NCBI GenBank assembly: GCA_024228395.1
Contig: JAAETM010000036.1
Span: forward strand, 1 to 38,629
DNA length: 38,629 bases
Source of the DNA: a bacterium
Lineage (GTDB): Bacteria; Planctomycetota; UBA1135; GCA-002686595
Reading direction: 5' to 3'
Position numbers and translations under genes: made by a program. The notes under the pieces were generated by a model that searched no databases, was not told where the DNA came from, and saw only the letters and a list, made by a program, of their open reading frames with translations. This document shows, in pieces, positions 1 to 8,451 of the stretch; positions within the stretch are counted from its first letter, which is position 1; every line of letters begins with the position of its first letter.

Positions 1-2
1 AA

Positions 3-382
3 CACGAGCTTACCCAGGCCGTTGGAACCCGTTACCGAGCGGCCTGCCGCGAGGAGAAGACCCAAATACTGGATGAGTTTGTGAGGATCTCGGGCTACCA
101 CCGCAAGCACGCGATTCGGCTACTTTGCAGCGAAAAACGGAACAGGGGCAGCGGTGAACCAAGACCCCAGAGGCGCGTCTACGACGAAGCCGTCCGTCAA
201 GCACTGATCGTGCTGTGGGAGGCTTCGGATCGCATATGCGGCATGCGGCTCAAGCCCTTGCTCCCCCTGCTCATCGATTCGCTTACGAAGCATGGTCACC
301 TCGAACCGGATGACGAGGTACACCGAAAGCTACTGGCGGTGAGCCACTCCACGAGAGATCGGATCCTGATGCCGACACGCTT
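3..382 (+). pseudogene. Transposase N-terminal fragment (integrase-type IS family, ISNCY-like), cut at left edge
   Basis: The reading frame is open from base 3, before the window's first possible start, and gives an N-terminal region with the segments QILDEFVRISGYHRKHAIRLL, YDEAVRQALIVLWEASDRICG and LLPLLIDSLTKHGHL. From memory these are typical of the helix-turn-helix N-terminal part of integrase-catalytic transposases of the ISNCY type. Recognisable similarity ends near RDRILMPTR at about base 382. The frame stays open to 563 but no longer reads like a transposase, because an opposite-strand reverse transcriptase fragment occupies that stretch. No DDE catalytic core is present, so the copy is truncated and presumably dead. 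The family name is recalled, not searched. Confidence 0.7.
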
Positions 383-416
383 CTCGTTCCAATCCAGGCG
401 CGCAGCAATGCCCGCC

Positions 417-650
417 CTACCGGCTCTGGCTGCGGTAAACGCGGCAGCGTTTACGACACCGCTCGCCGGCACGCCTAGACCTGACAAAAACTCGTCCGTC
501 GTCGGCGTAGCGCACAAACGCGTGGCCGCGTCGCTCCAACTCTTGATCCACTTCGTCCAATAGCACGTTTGTGAGCAGTGGCGAAAGAGGGCCTCCTTGC
601 GGAGTTCCTTGCCAGCGCCCGATTCGCATTCCGTGTTCGGCCCTTCAGCG
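417..650 (-). pseudogene. Group II intron reverse transcriptase (maturase) fragment
   Basis: On the minus strand a 70-residue frame contains the core reverse-transcriptase motifs QGTPQGGPLSPLL and FVRYADDG in the correct order and spacing, with NVLLDEVDQELERRGH between them. The YADD pair of aspartates is the polymerase active site of group II intron-encoded proteins. Everything upstream of the GTPQGG block (the finger region) is missing: a stop lies just before RAEHGMRIGRWQ. Everything after RSRRAGER (thumb, X and endonuclease domains) is missing too. It is therefore an internal fragment of a protein usually above 400 residues. It abuts an IS transposase fragment in the opposite orientation, so the region is a nested, decayed insertion. 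Confidence 0.75.
435..454. repeat. Perfect 8-bp inverted repeat at the breakpoint of the reverse-transcriptase fragment
   Basis: GTAAACGC (435-442) and GCGTTTAC (447-454) form a perfect 8-bp stem with a four-base loop GGCA. It lies exactly where the reverse-transcriptase similarity stops and where the transposase similarity has already faded. It may mark an insertion target or a recombination site; hairpins are known targets for some group II introns. No run of T follows, so a terminator is not favoured. Confidence 0.5.
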
Positions 651-1015
651 GCTCGCGCCGCCTAGTATGGCCTTTGCTGATTTCTCACTCCGCCTTCCGG
701 AGGCGTTGCCCTTTCAGACATTAGGCGAGCCAACCCCTGCTGGGGAAACATGGCCTGGGTAAGATGATTGGCCTTCACTGCACAATCGCCGGATTTACGC
801 CGCTTCTCTTTGGCCATAAGAGCTTCGCTGCCTTTTGCCAGCTCGCCCTGTTCCGCAGCACCTCGAATCCGATTTCTGTGCGTCGACTCGCAGTTTCGTT
901 TCACGCTTCCTTCAGACGGTCCCTCGCGGTTCCGCCCTTGCGCTTCCCTTCGGTCCCTGTGGCCAGGTCCTGGAAGAACTTTCATCTTCAAGTCGATCAT
1001 CATGCCAGGCACACC
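651..1015. other. Stretch without a supportable gene (possible group II intron RNA remnant)
   Basis: No frame on either strand looks like a real protein here; several overlapping frames exist but none has recognisable motifs. On the minus strand the part nearest the reverse-transcriptase fragment (about 651-800) resembles, from memory, sequence usually found upstream of or at the start of intron-encoded maturase genes, such as the run GGCAACGCCTCCGG. That makes a 5' intron remnant plausible but unproven. Confidence 0.35.
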
Positions 1016-1055
1016 CAAAAAAAGAGAGGCAGCCCTCCGGGCTGCCTCTCTTTTT
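1016..1055. terminator. Bidirectional intrinsic terminator
   Basis: GAGAGGCAGCCC (1024-1035) and GGGCTGCCTCTC (1039-1050) form a perfect 12-bp stem with a TCC loop. It is flanked by a run of A on the left (1017-1023) and five T on the right (1051-1055), so it works in both directions. On the minus strand it follows the tRNA-fMet gene by a few bases and should end that transcript. On the plus strand it would stop read-through from the mobile-element debris. Confidence 0.9.
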
Positions 1056-1060
1056 GTATG

Positions 1061-1137
1061 TGGTAGCGGGGGCAGGATTCGAACCTGCGACCTCCGGGTT
1101 ATGAGCCCGACGAGCTGCCAAACTGCTCCACCCCGCG
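1061..1137 (-). tRNA. Initiator tRNA-fMet (anticodon CAU), 3' CCA encoded
   Basis: Read on the minus strand, the 77 bases fold as a complete cloverleaf. The 5' acceptor strand is CGCGGGG, the D-arm has GAGC/GCTC, the anticodon loop is CTCATAA (anticodon CAT), the T-arm is GCAGG-TTCGAAT-CCTGC, and the 3' end is CCCCGCT-A-CCA. Two hallmarks identify the initiator rather than the elongator tRNA: the first acceptor position is an unpaired C1/T72, and three consecutive G:C pairs (GGG/CCC) close the anticodon loop. The CCA end is encoded in the DNA (1061-1063). It has its own promoter-like sequence upstream and a terminator immediately downstream. Confidence 0.95.
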
Positions 1138-1151
1138 ACACTTGTGGGGGG

Positions 1152-1179
1152 ATTATGGGGTTTGACTGAACAAGTGCAA
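1152..1179 (-). promoter_or_regulatory. Sigma-70-type promoter for tRNA-fMet
   Basis: On the minus strand TTGCAC (1179-1174) is followed after 16 bases by CATAAT (1157-1152). These match the -35 and -10 consensus at four and five of six positions. The -10 ends 14 bases before the mature tRNA 5' end. It sits in the gap between the unknown secreted-protein gene and the tRNA. Confidence 0.6.
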
Positions 1180-1243
1180 GGCCCGAACAAGGTTTCTTTT
1201 GCAGGAATTTCGGGCAGCAATCCACCGACCAAGGACCTGCAGC

Positions 1244-4222
1244 TCACTTCCTCGATCCAGGGTCCCCACCACTCTCCACGGGGATCTCCCCTCCCTCGGT
1301 CTCCGTAACCGGCTTGGTCCCCTTTTCTTCATCGGGGTCCATGGCCTCGGGTTCAACCTCCAAAGCAGCCGCCCACGCGCTCCGAGCCCCGCGCAATCTT
1401 GCCACCAACTCTCCAAATGCGGCCTGCTCGGCGTTGGGTAGTTTCAGCCAGCCGGCATCGGACCCGACCGACAGGATGTTGGTCTTCACAAATTGCAACC
1501 ATGGGTCGAGTAACTCCGGGAGCTTGGTCTCTTCTACCGCCTGGGCCCAGGAGTTCAACTCGCGCATACAACTTTCAGGCCCAAGGGACTTCCATTCGGA
1601 ATGCGCGGAGCGCGCCTGCCACAGTTTGCACAACAGGGAAAAATACTCCACCCGGCTGGCGGCGGAGGTCATGTGGCCCAGGTCTTCAAAGTCCAACCCG
1701 GGTTGCTTCTCGGCGGTGGGTATCTGAATCGACTGCTCCGACAACCATTGGACCAATTGATCCCACCTGGCCTTGGCCCGATCCGCCTTGCCAAACGAGT
1801 CCAGGAACCGGGCCCGGTCACGCATGACCAGGAGCATTCGCGCGGGCTCGGCGTCGCATTGATCCAGGGCGCTGTCGAAGGCCTTCTGAATGGCGGTGTC
1901 ATCTTCGACGACGGCAGCAACGAGAAGCTTGGCCTCCAGATAGCTGGTCTTTTTCCAATTGGCTTCCTCCCCCTGCTCAAGGGAAGTCTCCGCCAGAACA
2001 GTCAAATGAACCGAGAGCAGACGCTGGCCGTATTTCTTGGACCATTGCAAGGCTTCATTTCGACCCGAGTTCAATAAGTGAATCAACGCCATATCATGGA
2101 TGGCCCCATGCCACTTGGGTGCCAGTGCCCGGGCAGCGTCTTCGTCCAGGGCCAGAAGCATTTCCAAGGCAGCCCTTGTAACCTCAAAGGCTCGACCACT
2201 CTTGTTGGCCTCATTTTCCCAGAGGAGCCCGGCATGGGCGACCAGGTCGGCCGCGCCATCACCGGCAAGGGCCAAGTAGGTCTTGCTCAAGTGGGCCAGA
2301 TCCACCTCGCCTGACGCGATCCAAGCCTTCCAAACAGGGCGCTGCAAGTGGTCCGCCAAAAGGTCTGGATTACCGCGATCCCCCGCCAGGGCAATGATCA
2401 AATCCATGAGCCCCGTGCGCACCTGGCTCGAAGCTTCGGTCTCGAACAGATTCAGGCAGAGCGAAAGCACTTGACCGTGCTGGGCCTCCAGTGCCACCAG
2501 GCGATTTGCCAGGAGTTCGCTGCTCGCCAGTCGAACCACTTGACCCCGGAGGTCCACGTTGCCATGCCCCATGTCGCGCAGCAAACTATTCATCAGCCCT
2601 GGACCATCCAAGTCCTCCCAGGGCAAGTGCTGCAGTCCCGCCTTGACCAGCGGATAGGCCGCCCCGCGCAGGTGGGCTGAAGATTCAGGGGTGGCCAGCG
2701 TTTGCAGGACCTTCCCCATGGCATCTTTGTCCAAGGGCCATGCCAACAGCGCTTCCGCCGCCACCAAACGCACCCTTTCCGGTTCGGAGGAGTCGCCCAT
2801 CAGGTGCAACACGTGGGTACCGGCCCGCTTTTGAGTCTCCAGGGAAACCGCAAACCCATGCAGCTTGCTTTGCACACGGCTCCATGCCCGCAGCGCCAGG
2901 ATGGTCGTATCCCGGTCCAAGCGCAGGACCGGATTCCACAGGGACTCCAGCAAACCACCCACCGTATGACCATCCTGTTCGGCCACGTTGCGGCCGGCCT
3001 CCCCTGCGGGGCGGGGCAGGCGGTCGAAAGCCGAAAGAAGGGATGGCACCATGGCGATGGGCGCCGCCTGAGAGCAACCTTGGAGTGTTATCCGTAGATC
3101 CTGGACCGCTTGGCTGTCAGGGTCCGCCGCCAGGGACAAATCCAAGAGGCCATTTAGCATGGCGTTGCACACCTCGGGGTTGGACTCGCGCAGTACCGAA
3201 GTTGCCAACACCTCGCGCACGCTGGATGCGGTCAAGGATTGTTCCCCCACCGCTCGGATCAAGCGAGCCACCGCTTTGCCCCGAAGCACGGGGTCGGGAT
3301 GCTTCAGAAGGTTGAGGCCGGAAGCAGCCTGAACCTCAAGGAGTTCCAAAGCCAGATCCGCCTCGCGCTTGGCACCTTCCGAAAATACCTCGCGGAACAG
3401 ACCGGCTTGACCAGCGGGCGGCCGGGGAAAGGCCATGAATTCGTGCCGGGATGCAAACCAAACCCCGTACAAACGAAAGAGGCACGCTTGGGCTTCGTCG
3501 TGCAACAGGAAAGCATCGCGCTGGGGTGCGTTGGCATTTGCGACCTGGACCGCTTGGGCTCCCCCCTCTTCCACCGGGTCCGCCATATGACCCGCTACGG
3601 AGTCGGAATAGGAGGTAAGTTGCAGGGCTGCCACCACATTGATCGCGGCCAAGGCCCCTTGACCACCCAGGGGCGAGTCGGGATTGCCCCCGGGCAGTTC
3701 CCCGTAAGCCAAGGCCTCGCGCAAGATGGAGCGCCACGCTTTGGACTTGCCCTTGTGGGACAACCCCTCGCTCACAATTTGCAAGGCCAATGCGGTCTGT
3801 CTCGCACGCCGCTCCTTGCCTGAAATGCTCAGCCCCGGACTCGGCGTGGACCCTGCACATAGGAGCAGTGCCTGCCGGGCAGGCTCGCCCCTGTCATGGA
3901 CCCACTCGTGGCCCGTGCGCAGAAAATCCTCATCCCCAAGGGACTCCAGTCGGCGCTGGATCGACCAAGCATCTTGTGCCGGAAGGGGCGCCAATTCACG
4001 CAACCCCGAAATCACCTTCTGGCCACCCTTCGAGGCCTCTCCGCCAACCCCTACCGACAAAGCCAGCCCCGGGAAGAAGAAGAGAAGCAACAACGGCCCC
4101 AGGCCGATGCGCAGGGCTTTGCGCCCGGCGGGGTTCTCAATTCTCTTTGCAGGTTTCAATCGACTTTGGATTGTATCACGGCCCCCAAAATCTAAGGGTA
4201 CCCAAAACAGTAAAGGGATCAT
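1244..4222 (-). CDS. Large secreted or membrane-anchored protein of unknown function, HEAT/TPR-like helical
   Basis: The product is up to 992 residues and I do not recognise its family. Residues 33-60 form a signal-peptide-like segment (RKALRIGLG, then GPLLLLFFFPGLALSVG), so it is probably exported. The rest is leucine/alanine-rich with repeated short helical units (for example LLKHPDPVLRGKAVARLIRAV and LMGDSSEPERVRLVAAEALLA), which look HEAT-like in the middle; later parts look TPR-like (SYLEAKLLVAAVVEDDTAIQKAFD). The C-terminal 40 residues are acidic and disordered. The start is uncertain. The ATG at 4222 has no Shine-Dalgarno sequence. A TTG at 4159 would give a more canonical signal peptide and lies just after an extended -10-like TGATACAAT (4178-4170). 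It follows the aroDEK gene by 87 bases, and the tRNA-fMet promoter lies beyond its stop. Confidence 0.75.
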   Translation of the reverse strand: MIPLLFWVPLDFGGRDTIQSRLKPAKRIENPAGRKALRIGLGPLLLLFFFPGLALSVGVGGEASKGGQKVISGLRELAPLPAQDAWSIQRRLESLGDEDFLRTGHEWVHDRGEPARQALLLCAGSTPSPGLSISGKERRARQTALALQIVSEGLSHKGKSKAWRSILREALAYGELPGGNPDSPLGGQGALAAINVVAALQLTSYSDSVAGHMADPVEEGGAQAVQVANANAPQRDAFLLHDEAQACLFRLYGVWFASRHEFMAFPRPPAGQAGLFREVFSEGAKREADLALELLEVQAASGLNLLKHPDPVLRGKAVARLIRAVGEQSLTASSVREVLATSVLRESNPEVCNAMLNGLLDLSLAADPDSQAVQDLRITLQGCSQAAPIAMVPSLLSAFDRLPRPAGEAGRNVAEQDGHTVGGLLESLWNPVLRLDRDTTILALRAWSRVQSKLHGFAVSLETQKRAGTHVLHLMGDSSEPERVRLVAAEALLAWPLDKDAMGKVLQTLATPESSAHLRGAAYPLVKAGLQHLPWEDLDGPGLMNSLLRDMGHGNVDLRGQVVRLASSELLANRLVALEAQHGQVLSLCLNLFETEASSQVRTGLMDLIIALAGDRGNPDLLADHLQRPVWKAWIASGEVDLAHLSKTYLALAGDGAADLVAHAGLLWENEANKSGRAFEVTRAALEMLLALDEDAARALAPKWHGAIHDMALIHLLNSGRNEALQWSKKYGQRLLSVHLTVLAETSLEQGEEANWKKTSYLEAKLLVAAVVEDDTAIQKAFDSALDQCDAEPARMLLVMRDRARFLDSFGKADRAKARWDQLVQWLSEQSIQIPTAEKQPGLDFEDLGHMTSAASRVEYFSLLCKLWQARSAHSEWKSLGPESCMRELNSWAQAVEETKLPELLDPWLQFVKTNILSVGSDAGWLKLPNAEQAAFGELVARLRGARSAWAAALEVEPEAMDPDEEKGTKPVTETEGGEIPVESGGDPGSRK

Positions 4223-4309
4223 CTAGAGCCACGAACGGGCCACATCTCCCCTTATCGGAAGACCACCCCACCCGCCTGAAGATCGATGCCCAACTTGGCA
4301 CGTATGGAA

Positions 4310-6427
4310 TCACTCAAATTCGAGGAAGGCCGCCTGCAAGGCTCCGATCAAACCATCGGGCAATTCACCCGCTGCGAATCCATCCGCTCGCAGACCGAAC
4401 TCAGCCAAGTCCGCGTACAACGCCAGCCGCCGGGCGTAGATCCCTGGCACCTCGCCGATGGCTCCGGCGCTGCCTGAACTTGGGTCCGTCAGGGGAGGCC
4501 GGTCTCCCAATTCCCTCTCCAAGCGCTTCTGCAGGGTGGAAATGGGCAAATCCAACCAAATGCAAGTGGAGTGCTCGCGCAACCAATCGCGGCACTCTTC
4601 GGTTTCGACCACGCCGCCACCGGTGGCGATGACCATATCCCCCGCGTCTGGCCTGCAAAGCAATCGCACCAGGGTCTCCCGCTCCAAGTGGCGAAAGTGG
4701 TCCAAGCCTGCTTGTTGCAATACCTGCCCCGCCGTTGTGGGAGCATCTCGTCTTACGAGCGCCCGATAGGTCTCGACCAGGGCCTCGTCCGCATCGACAA
4801 AGGTCCGCCCCATGCGCTGCGCTAGAACCCGGCCCAGGGTGGTTTTGCCCACGGCGCGCATGCCGATCAACGCCAGCGCCTTGCTCGGCTTGGGAACCGG
4901 TCGAGTCAAGCCGCGCATCAACCCGGTTTCCAAGGCGGCTTCCATGGCTTCCACATCGGGGCGGCTACCCAAGAGCCATTCGAACTGTTCGATCGCCTGG
5001 GCCAGGAACCAGGCACGCCCACCCAGGGTGCTTGCCCCGATGCGGCTGGCCTCCCACAACAGGGGCGTGGTGCCAGATCCGTACACGCCGTCCAAAACCC
5101 ATTGATCGGGGTGCAAAGCGCTGGGCGGCAAGGGCATGCCGCGGCCGTGCCAGCCCAGGGGCGTAGTGTTGATTATCAAATTGGGATGACCATCCCCTGC
5201 TTGCCAGGGCGCGTGAGCCTCGCCACCGAACTCTGCCACCCAGGCTTCGCCCGCTTCCGGTCGACGTACGCAGACGTCCACGGCCATGCCGAGCGTGGCG
5301 CAGGCTTTTCGAACCGCACGGGCAGCGCCACCGGCGCCGAGGATGAGGGCCTTGAGTTTCTTGGGGTCCTGGAGGTCACTGGATCCGGCGTGTTTGCGCC
5401 CGGCCGCTTCCAGCGCTTTGCGCACTCCGGCCACGTCCGTATTGTGGGCGTGCCAGGTGCCATTTCGAAGGACCAGGGTATTGGCCGCTCCGACGGCTAG
5501 CGCCTCTTCGGTTGCTGTTTCAGCGCATTGCAAGGCCAGGGTTTTGAAGGGAGCGGTCACCGCAAAACCCTCGAATCCGAAGTCCGCTGCGGCCTCCAAC
5601 CAGGCTCGCCAGCACTGCGCTCCGCCGGGATCGATGGCCATGTAGGAGACCGGCAAATCCGCCTCGCGAAGGGCCGCACCTTGGATCTCCGGCGAAAGGG
5701 AATGCTCCACCGGATGGCCCAATACCGCCATGTAACGCGGTTTAGATTTATCCACAAGCGGCAGGTGCATGGCGCCCATCTGCCACCCGTCCAACTGGCC
5801 CCGGGCTGCGACCGGCAGCACTTTGCTGAGCACGCGGGGCGGGGCGGCATACGCCCAAGGGTCCCCCTGGGCCAGGGACAATATCCGCGTGAATGCGACC
5901 TTCTCCCCCATGCAAAAAAGCAACTGTCCCGCGTCGCGGGCGGGCAGATCGCGGGACCACGCCATGACCTGCAATCCCTGGAACGCATCCTCGGCTTCGA
6001 CCACAAACTTGACCCGATCGGTGTCGGTGACGCGGGCCATCAGCAGCCCATGGGCCTCGCGCCAGGTTCCATCCCACGCGCCGCAAACGTGCATGGAAAC
6101 GATGCGTTGGCAGCCCTCCGGCAGCTCGCCCAACAGATGCGCATGCTCGCAATCCACGTCCACAAAAGAGGCCCCCCAGCCGGCGGCCTCCTGCAGCAGG
6201 GCCACGTGTTCTTGCAAGCTGCCAGCCAGGGATCCGAGCCCATTGGGACCATGCAGGCTCACCACAAAAGGCAAACCCAGGGCCAGTACAGCCTCCCGCC
6301 AAGGACCCCGATCCTGCCCCCAGGCATGGTCCAACCGGATCTCCACCATGTCGGCGAGCACCACCGCCGCCGAACCAAAATCCACAAGTTCCTGGGACGA
6401 TCGCGCGAGCAGGGAAACCGTGATCAC
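4310..6427 (-). CDS. Trifunctional shikimate-pathway fusion: 3-dehydroquinate dehydratase - shikimate dehydrogenase - shikimate kinase
   Basis: A 705-residue protein joins three consecutive shikimate-pathway enzymes. Residues 1-220 are a type I dehydroquinate dehydratase: VEIRLD (28-33), catalytic His113 in SMH, Schiff-base Lys140 in RVKF, Arg181 in FTRI and Gln211. Residues 230-490 are shikimate dehydrogenase: HSLSP (242-246), Lys295 in APFK, HNTD with Asp331, the nucleotide loop GAGGA (364-368), NTTPLG and GGRAWFLAQA. Residues 515-700 are shikimate kinase: P-loop GMRAVGKT (522-529), Asp545/Asp547, Arg579, GGG (603-605) and RPP (643-645). The protein would turn dehydroquinate into shikimate 3-phosphate. 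The start is GTG with GAGGA six bases upstream. It lies 9 bases after the DUF2520 gene, so the two are co-transcribed. The usual Arg of the (S/T)xR motif in the first domain is replaced (VSLHG). Confidence 0.93.
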   Translation of the reverse strand: MITVSLLARSSQELVDFGSAAVVLADMVEIRLDHAWGQDRGPWREAVLALGLPFVVSLHGPNGLGSLAGSLQEHVALLQEAAGWGASFVDVDCEHAHLLGELPEGCQRIVSMHVCGAWDGTWREAHGLLMARVTDTDRVKFVVEAEDAFQGLQVMAWSRDLPARDAGQLLFCMGEKVAFTRILSLAQGDPWAYAAPPRVLSKVLPVAARGQLDGWQMGAMHLPLVDKSKPRYMAVLGHPVEHSLSPEIQGAALREADLPVSYMAIDPGGAQCWRAWLEAAADFGFEGFAVTAPFKTLALQCAETATEEALAVGAANTLVLRNGTWHAHNTDVAGVRKALEAAGRKHAGSSDLQDPKKLKALILGAGGAARAVRKACATLGMAVDVCVRRPEAGEAWVAEFGGEAHAPWQAGDGHPNLIINTTPLGWHGRGMPLPPSALHPDQWVLDGVYGSGTTPLLWEASRIGASTLGGRAWFLAQAIEQFEWLLGSRPDVEAMEAALETGLMRGLTRPVPKPSKALALIGMRAVGKTTLGRVLAQRMGRTFVDADEALVETYRALVRRDAPTTAGQVLQQAGLDHFRHLERETLVRLLCRPDAGDMVIATGGGVVETEECRDWLREHSTCIWLDLPISTLQKRLERELGDRPPLTDPSSGSAGAIGEVPGIYARRLALYADLAEFGLRADGFAAGELPDGLIGALQAAFLEFE

Positions 6428-6436
6428 GCCGTTTCC

Positions 6437-7384
6437 TCAGTCCTTGAAATCGTTCGAGAGCAGGGCTTCAATATGCGCCCGATCCTCAGCGGAAAGGGTT
6501 TGACGGTCCTGGGCCATGTCCAACATGGCGGGCAGCAGGGCACGGTAAAGCTTCGCGCCGCCATCCGGCAGCTCCTCCAGGTGTGAACGCACCACGTCCA
6601 CGTCGCCGCGGGAACTGGGCCCGGTCAAAGCCTCGCGCGGCTCGACACTGCCAAGGTGGGTTGCCACACTGCGCAGCAACTGGATCAAACCCTTGCGCGC
6701 CGCATCCCGATCACCGAGGGCCTGGGCCATGGCTGCAAGGGCCGGCTCGAAGAGCACACTCAGCCCTCCCGCCAAAAGCGAGGCTGCCGCATGATACTGA
6801 ACGTATTTGCTAGGCTCTGCAATCGCAGGCAAAACCCAACCACCCATGTACTCCGCGAGTTGGGTGCCGCGCTTCAAGGCCGCCTCGTTGCCGCCCAAGG
6901 AAAAACCAACGCCACGGAACGCGCGCACATCCGCTTTGACGCGCAGGCTCACGAGTGGGTGCCAGCGTCCGATTTGATAACCCGCCGCTTCGAGGGGAGC
7001 GAGCACGCTCACCGGCAGGGCCCCGCTGGCATGTAGAACGATTCGACCGGGCAAGCTGGCTGGATAGCGCGCCAATTCCGCCGCAGCACCGGGCAGGTCC
7101 TTATCCTTAGCCGCCAAGACCGTCGTGCGCACCGATGCCAACTCATCGATGGAGTTCAGGAGACAAACCGCACCAATGCCCGTGGGCTCACCGATCGATG
7201 CTTGCACCGAATCGTGCAAAGCTTGGCCCGCACCCGGGGTACGCGCATACACCTGCACGCACCCCTCTCCACCCACGGCCCGTTGAGCCCAACCGGCGGC
7301 CACGGCGTGGGCCAGCGCGCCGGCGCCCACGATTCCGAGGGGGCCTCTGGAGACAAACTGGGGCATGTTGGATGGTTGGGACAT
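6437..7384 (-). CDS. Rossmann-fold oxidoreductase-like protein with DUF2520 C-terminal domain
   Basis: The 315-residue product begins with a nucleotide-binding fold: GIVGAGALAHAVAAGW (residues about 18-33) fits GxGxxA. It is followed by HASGALPVSVL and GRWHPLVSL, which are characteristic of the Rossmann-like plus DUF2520 family related to 6-phosphogluconate and ketopantoate-reductase-type dehydrogenases. The C-terminal helical half contains KYVQYHAAASLLAGGL and LTGPSSRGDVDVVRSHL, typical of DUF2520. The substrate is not known. Its neighbours panC and folK make a link to pantothenate supply conceivable, but that is inference. No clear Shine-Dalgarno precedes the ATG at 7384, and a second ATG six codons later is possible. 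A 122-base gap separates it from ispE. Confidence 0.85.
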   Translation of the reverse strand: MSQPSNMPQFVSRGPLGIVGAGALAHAVAAGWAQRAVGGEGCVQVYARTPGAGQALHDSVQASIGEPTGIGAVCLLNSIDELASVRTTVLAAKDKDLPGAAAELARYPASLPGRIVLHASGALPVSVLAPLEAAGYQIGRWHPLVSLRVKADVRAFRGVGFSLGGNEAALKRGTQLAEYMGGWVLPAIAEPSKYVQYHAAASLLAGGLSVLFEPALAAMAQALGDRDAARKGLIQLLRSVATHLGSVEPREALTGPSSRGDVDVVRSHLEELPDGGAKLYRALLPAMLDMAQDRQTLSAEDRAHIEALLSNDFKD

Positions 7385-7506
7385 TCGAACTTTCAGATCG
7401 TGCGCCGGGTGGGAGGCCGAGCAGGCACCCCCATTCCTAACCTGTGGGAGGGGCCGACCGTAGAACTAGCGCGTCGTTTTTTAGGGCTGGCCGTCGGTTG
7501 GGAACG

Positions 7507-8442
7507 TCAGAGCGAGAAAAGGGGACCATTCCAATGAAATCTGGGGATCAGGCCGCCCCCTCCGAGATGGGCCAGCAGATCCCGATGCCAGGGCTCCGGA
7601 TCCTCGCCAGCGGGGATCACCCCATAAAAACTCGCCCCACTGCCGCTGAGCTGGAAAGCCTGCCCAGCGTATTCGGTGAGGGCTTGGCGCCAGGGTCGCA
7701 GCTCAAACACGGCCGCCAGCGCGGACGCTTCCAAATCGTTGCAACGCGAGGACCGTGCCGAGCTCCATGCCATAGGGTCTGGTTGTTCCTCGAGATCGGA
7801 ACGCAGATCCTGCACGGCGGCATAAATCGCCCCCGTGGGGCAACCGACCGGGGGGGTGACCACACTGATTTGCAGGGGAGGTACCGGTTCGATCTGCGCT
7901 CGAATGCGTTGGCCCTGGTCGTACCCCAGGGCGGACTGAACCGTATCCCCGGCGTGTTTTGAGCGACCCAAAACATGGCCGAAAAATGGGCAGTCGGAGC
8001 CGAGTTCAGCCAGCAGGTCCAACAGGTCCTCTTCCGTCCAGCGCACTTCGAGCGCCAGCAACAGGGCCATGGCCGCCGCCGCCGCGTTGGAGCTTCCCCC
8101 ACCCAAACCAGCTTGACTGGGCACGTGTTTCTCCAATTCGAACCGCAAACCACAGGGGAGCTCGCGCATGGCGAGCACCTGCCACCGCGCGACACTCGAT
8201 GCGGCACGCAGGATCAGATTGTGCCCATCTGTTGGGATGTCGGAACTATGGGCAGGCCCTTGAATCGCGAGACGCATCGATCCCTTGGGACTCCTGGGAT
8301 CCAACCGCAGGGTCAGGGAATCTTGCAAACCAAGCGCCAACATCAGGGTCTCCACCCCATGGAAACCGGTCGTTCTTTTGGGCCCGACCTTCAGGGTCCA
8401 ATTGACCTTGGCCGGAGATGCGATGGACCGGGGAAAAGCCAT
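7507..8442 (-). CDS. ispE: 4-diphosphocytidyl-2-C-methyl-D-erythritol kinase
   Basis: This GHMP kinase phosphorylates the 2-hydroxyl of CDP-methylerythritol in the non-mevalonate isoprenoid pathway. The 311-residue length fits the family. SPAKVNWTLKV (9-19) carries the conserved Lys12; GFHGVETLM corresponds to the usual GYH-LETLM; the ATP loop GLGGGSSNAAA is at 112-122; SDCPFF carries the catalytic Asp150; and LSGSGASFYGV is the C-terminal GHMP motif. The ATG is preceded by GGGGGAG, and the gene begins 9 bases after the panC stop, so it is in the same transcript. Confidence 0.95.
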   Translation of the reverse strand: MAFPRSIASPAKVNWTLKVGPKRTTGFHGVETLMLALGLQDSLTLRLDPRSPKGSMRLAIQGPAHSSDIPTDGHNLILRAASSVARWQVLAMRELPCGLRFELEKHVPSQAGLGGGSSNAAAAAMALLLALEVRWTEEDLLDLLAELGSDCPFFGHVLGRSKHAGDTVQSALGYDQGQRIRAQIEPVPPLQISVVTPPVGCPTGAIYAAVQDLRSDLEEQPDPMAWSSARSSRCNDLEASALAAVFELRPWRQALTEYAGQAFQLSGSGASFYGVIPAGEDPEPWHRDLLAHLGGGGLIPRFHWNGPLFSL

Positions 8443-8451
8443 GGACTCCCC

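Noticed and set aside
5528-6586. 352-codon plus-strand frame opposite the shikimate fusion
   Set aside because: His/Gln/Arg-rich shadow of a gene with three intact enzyme domains on the other strand.
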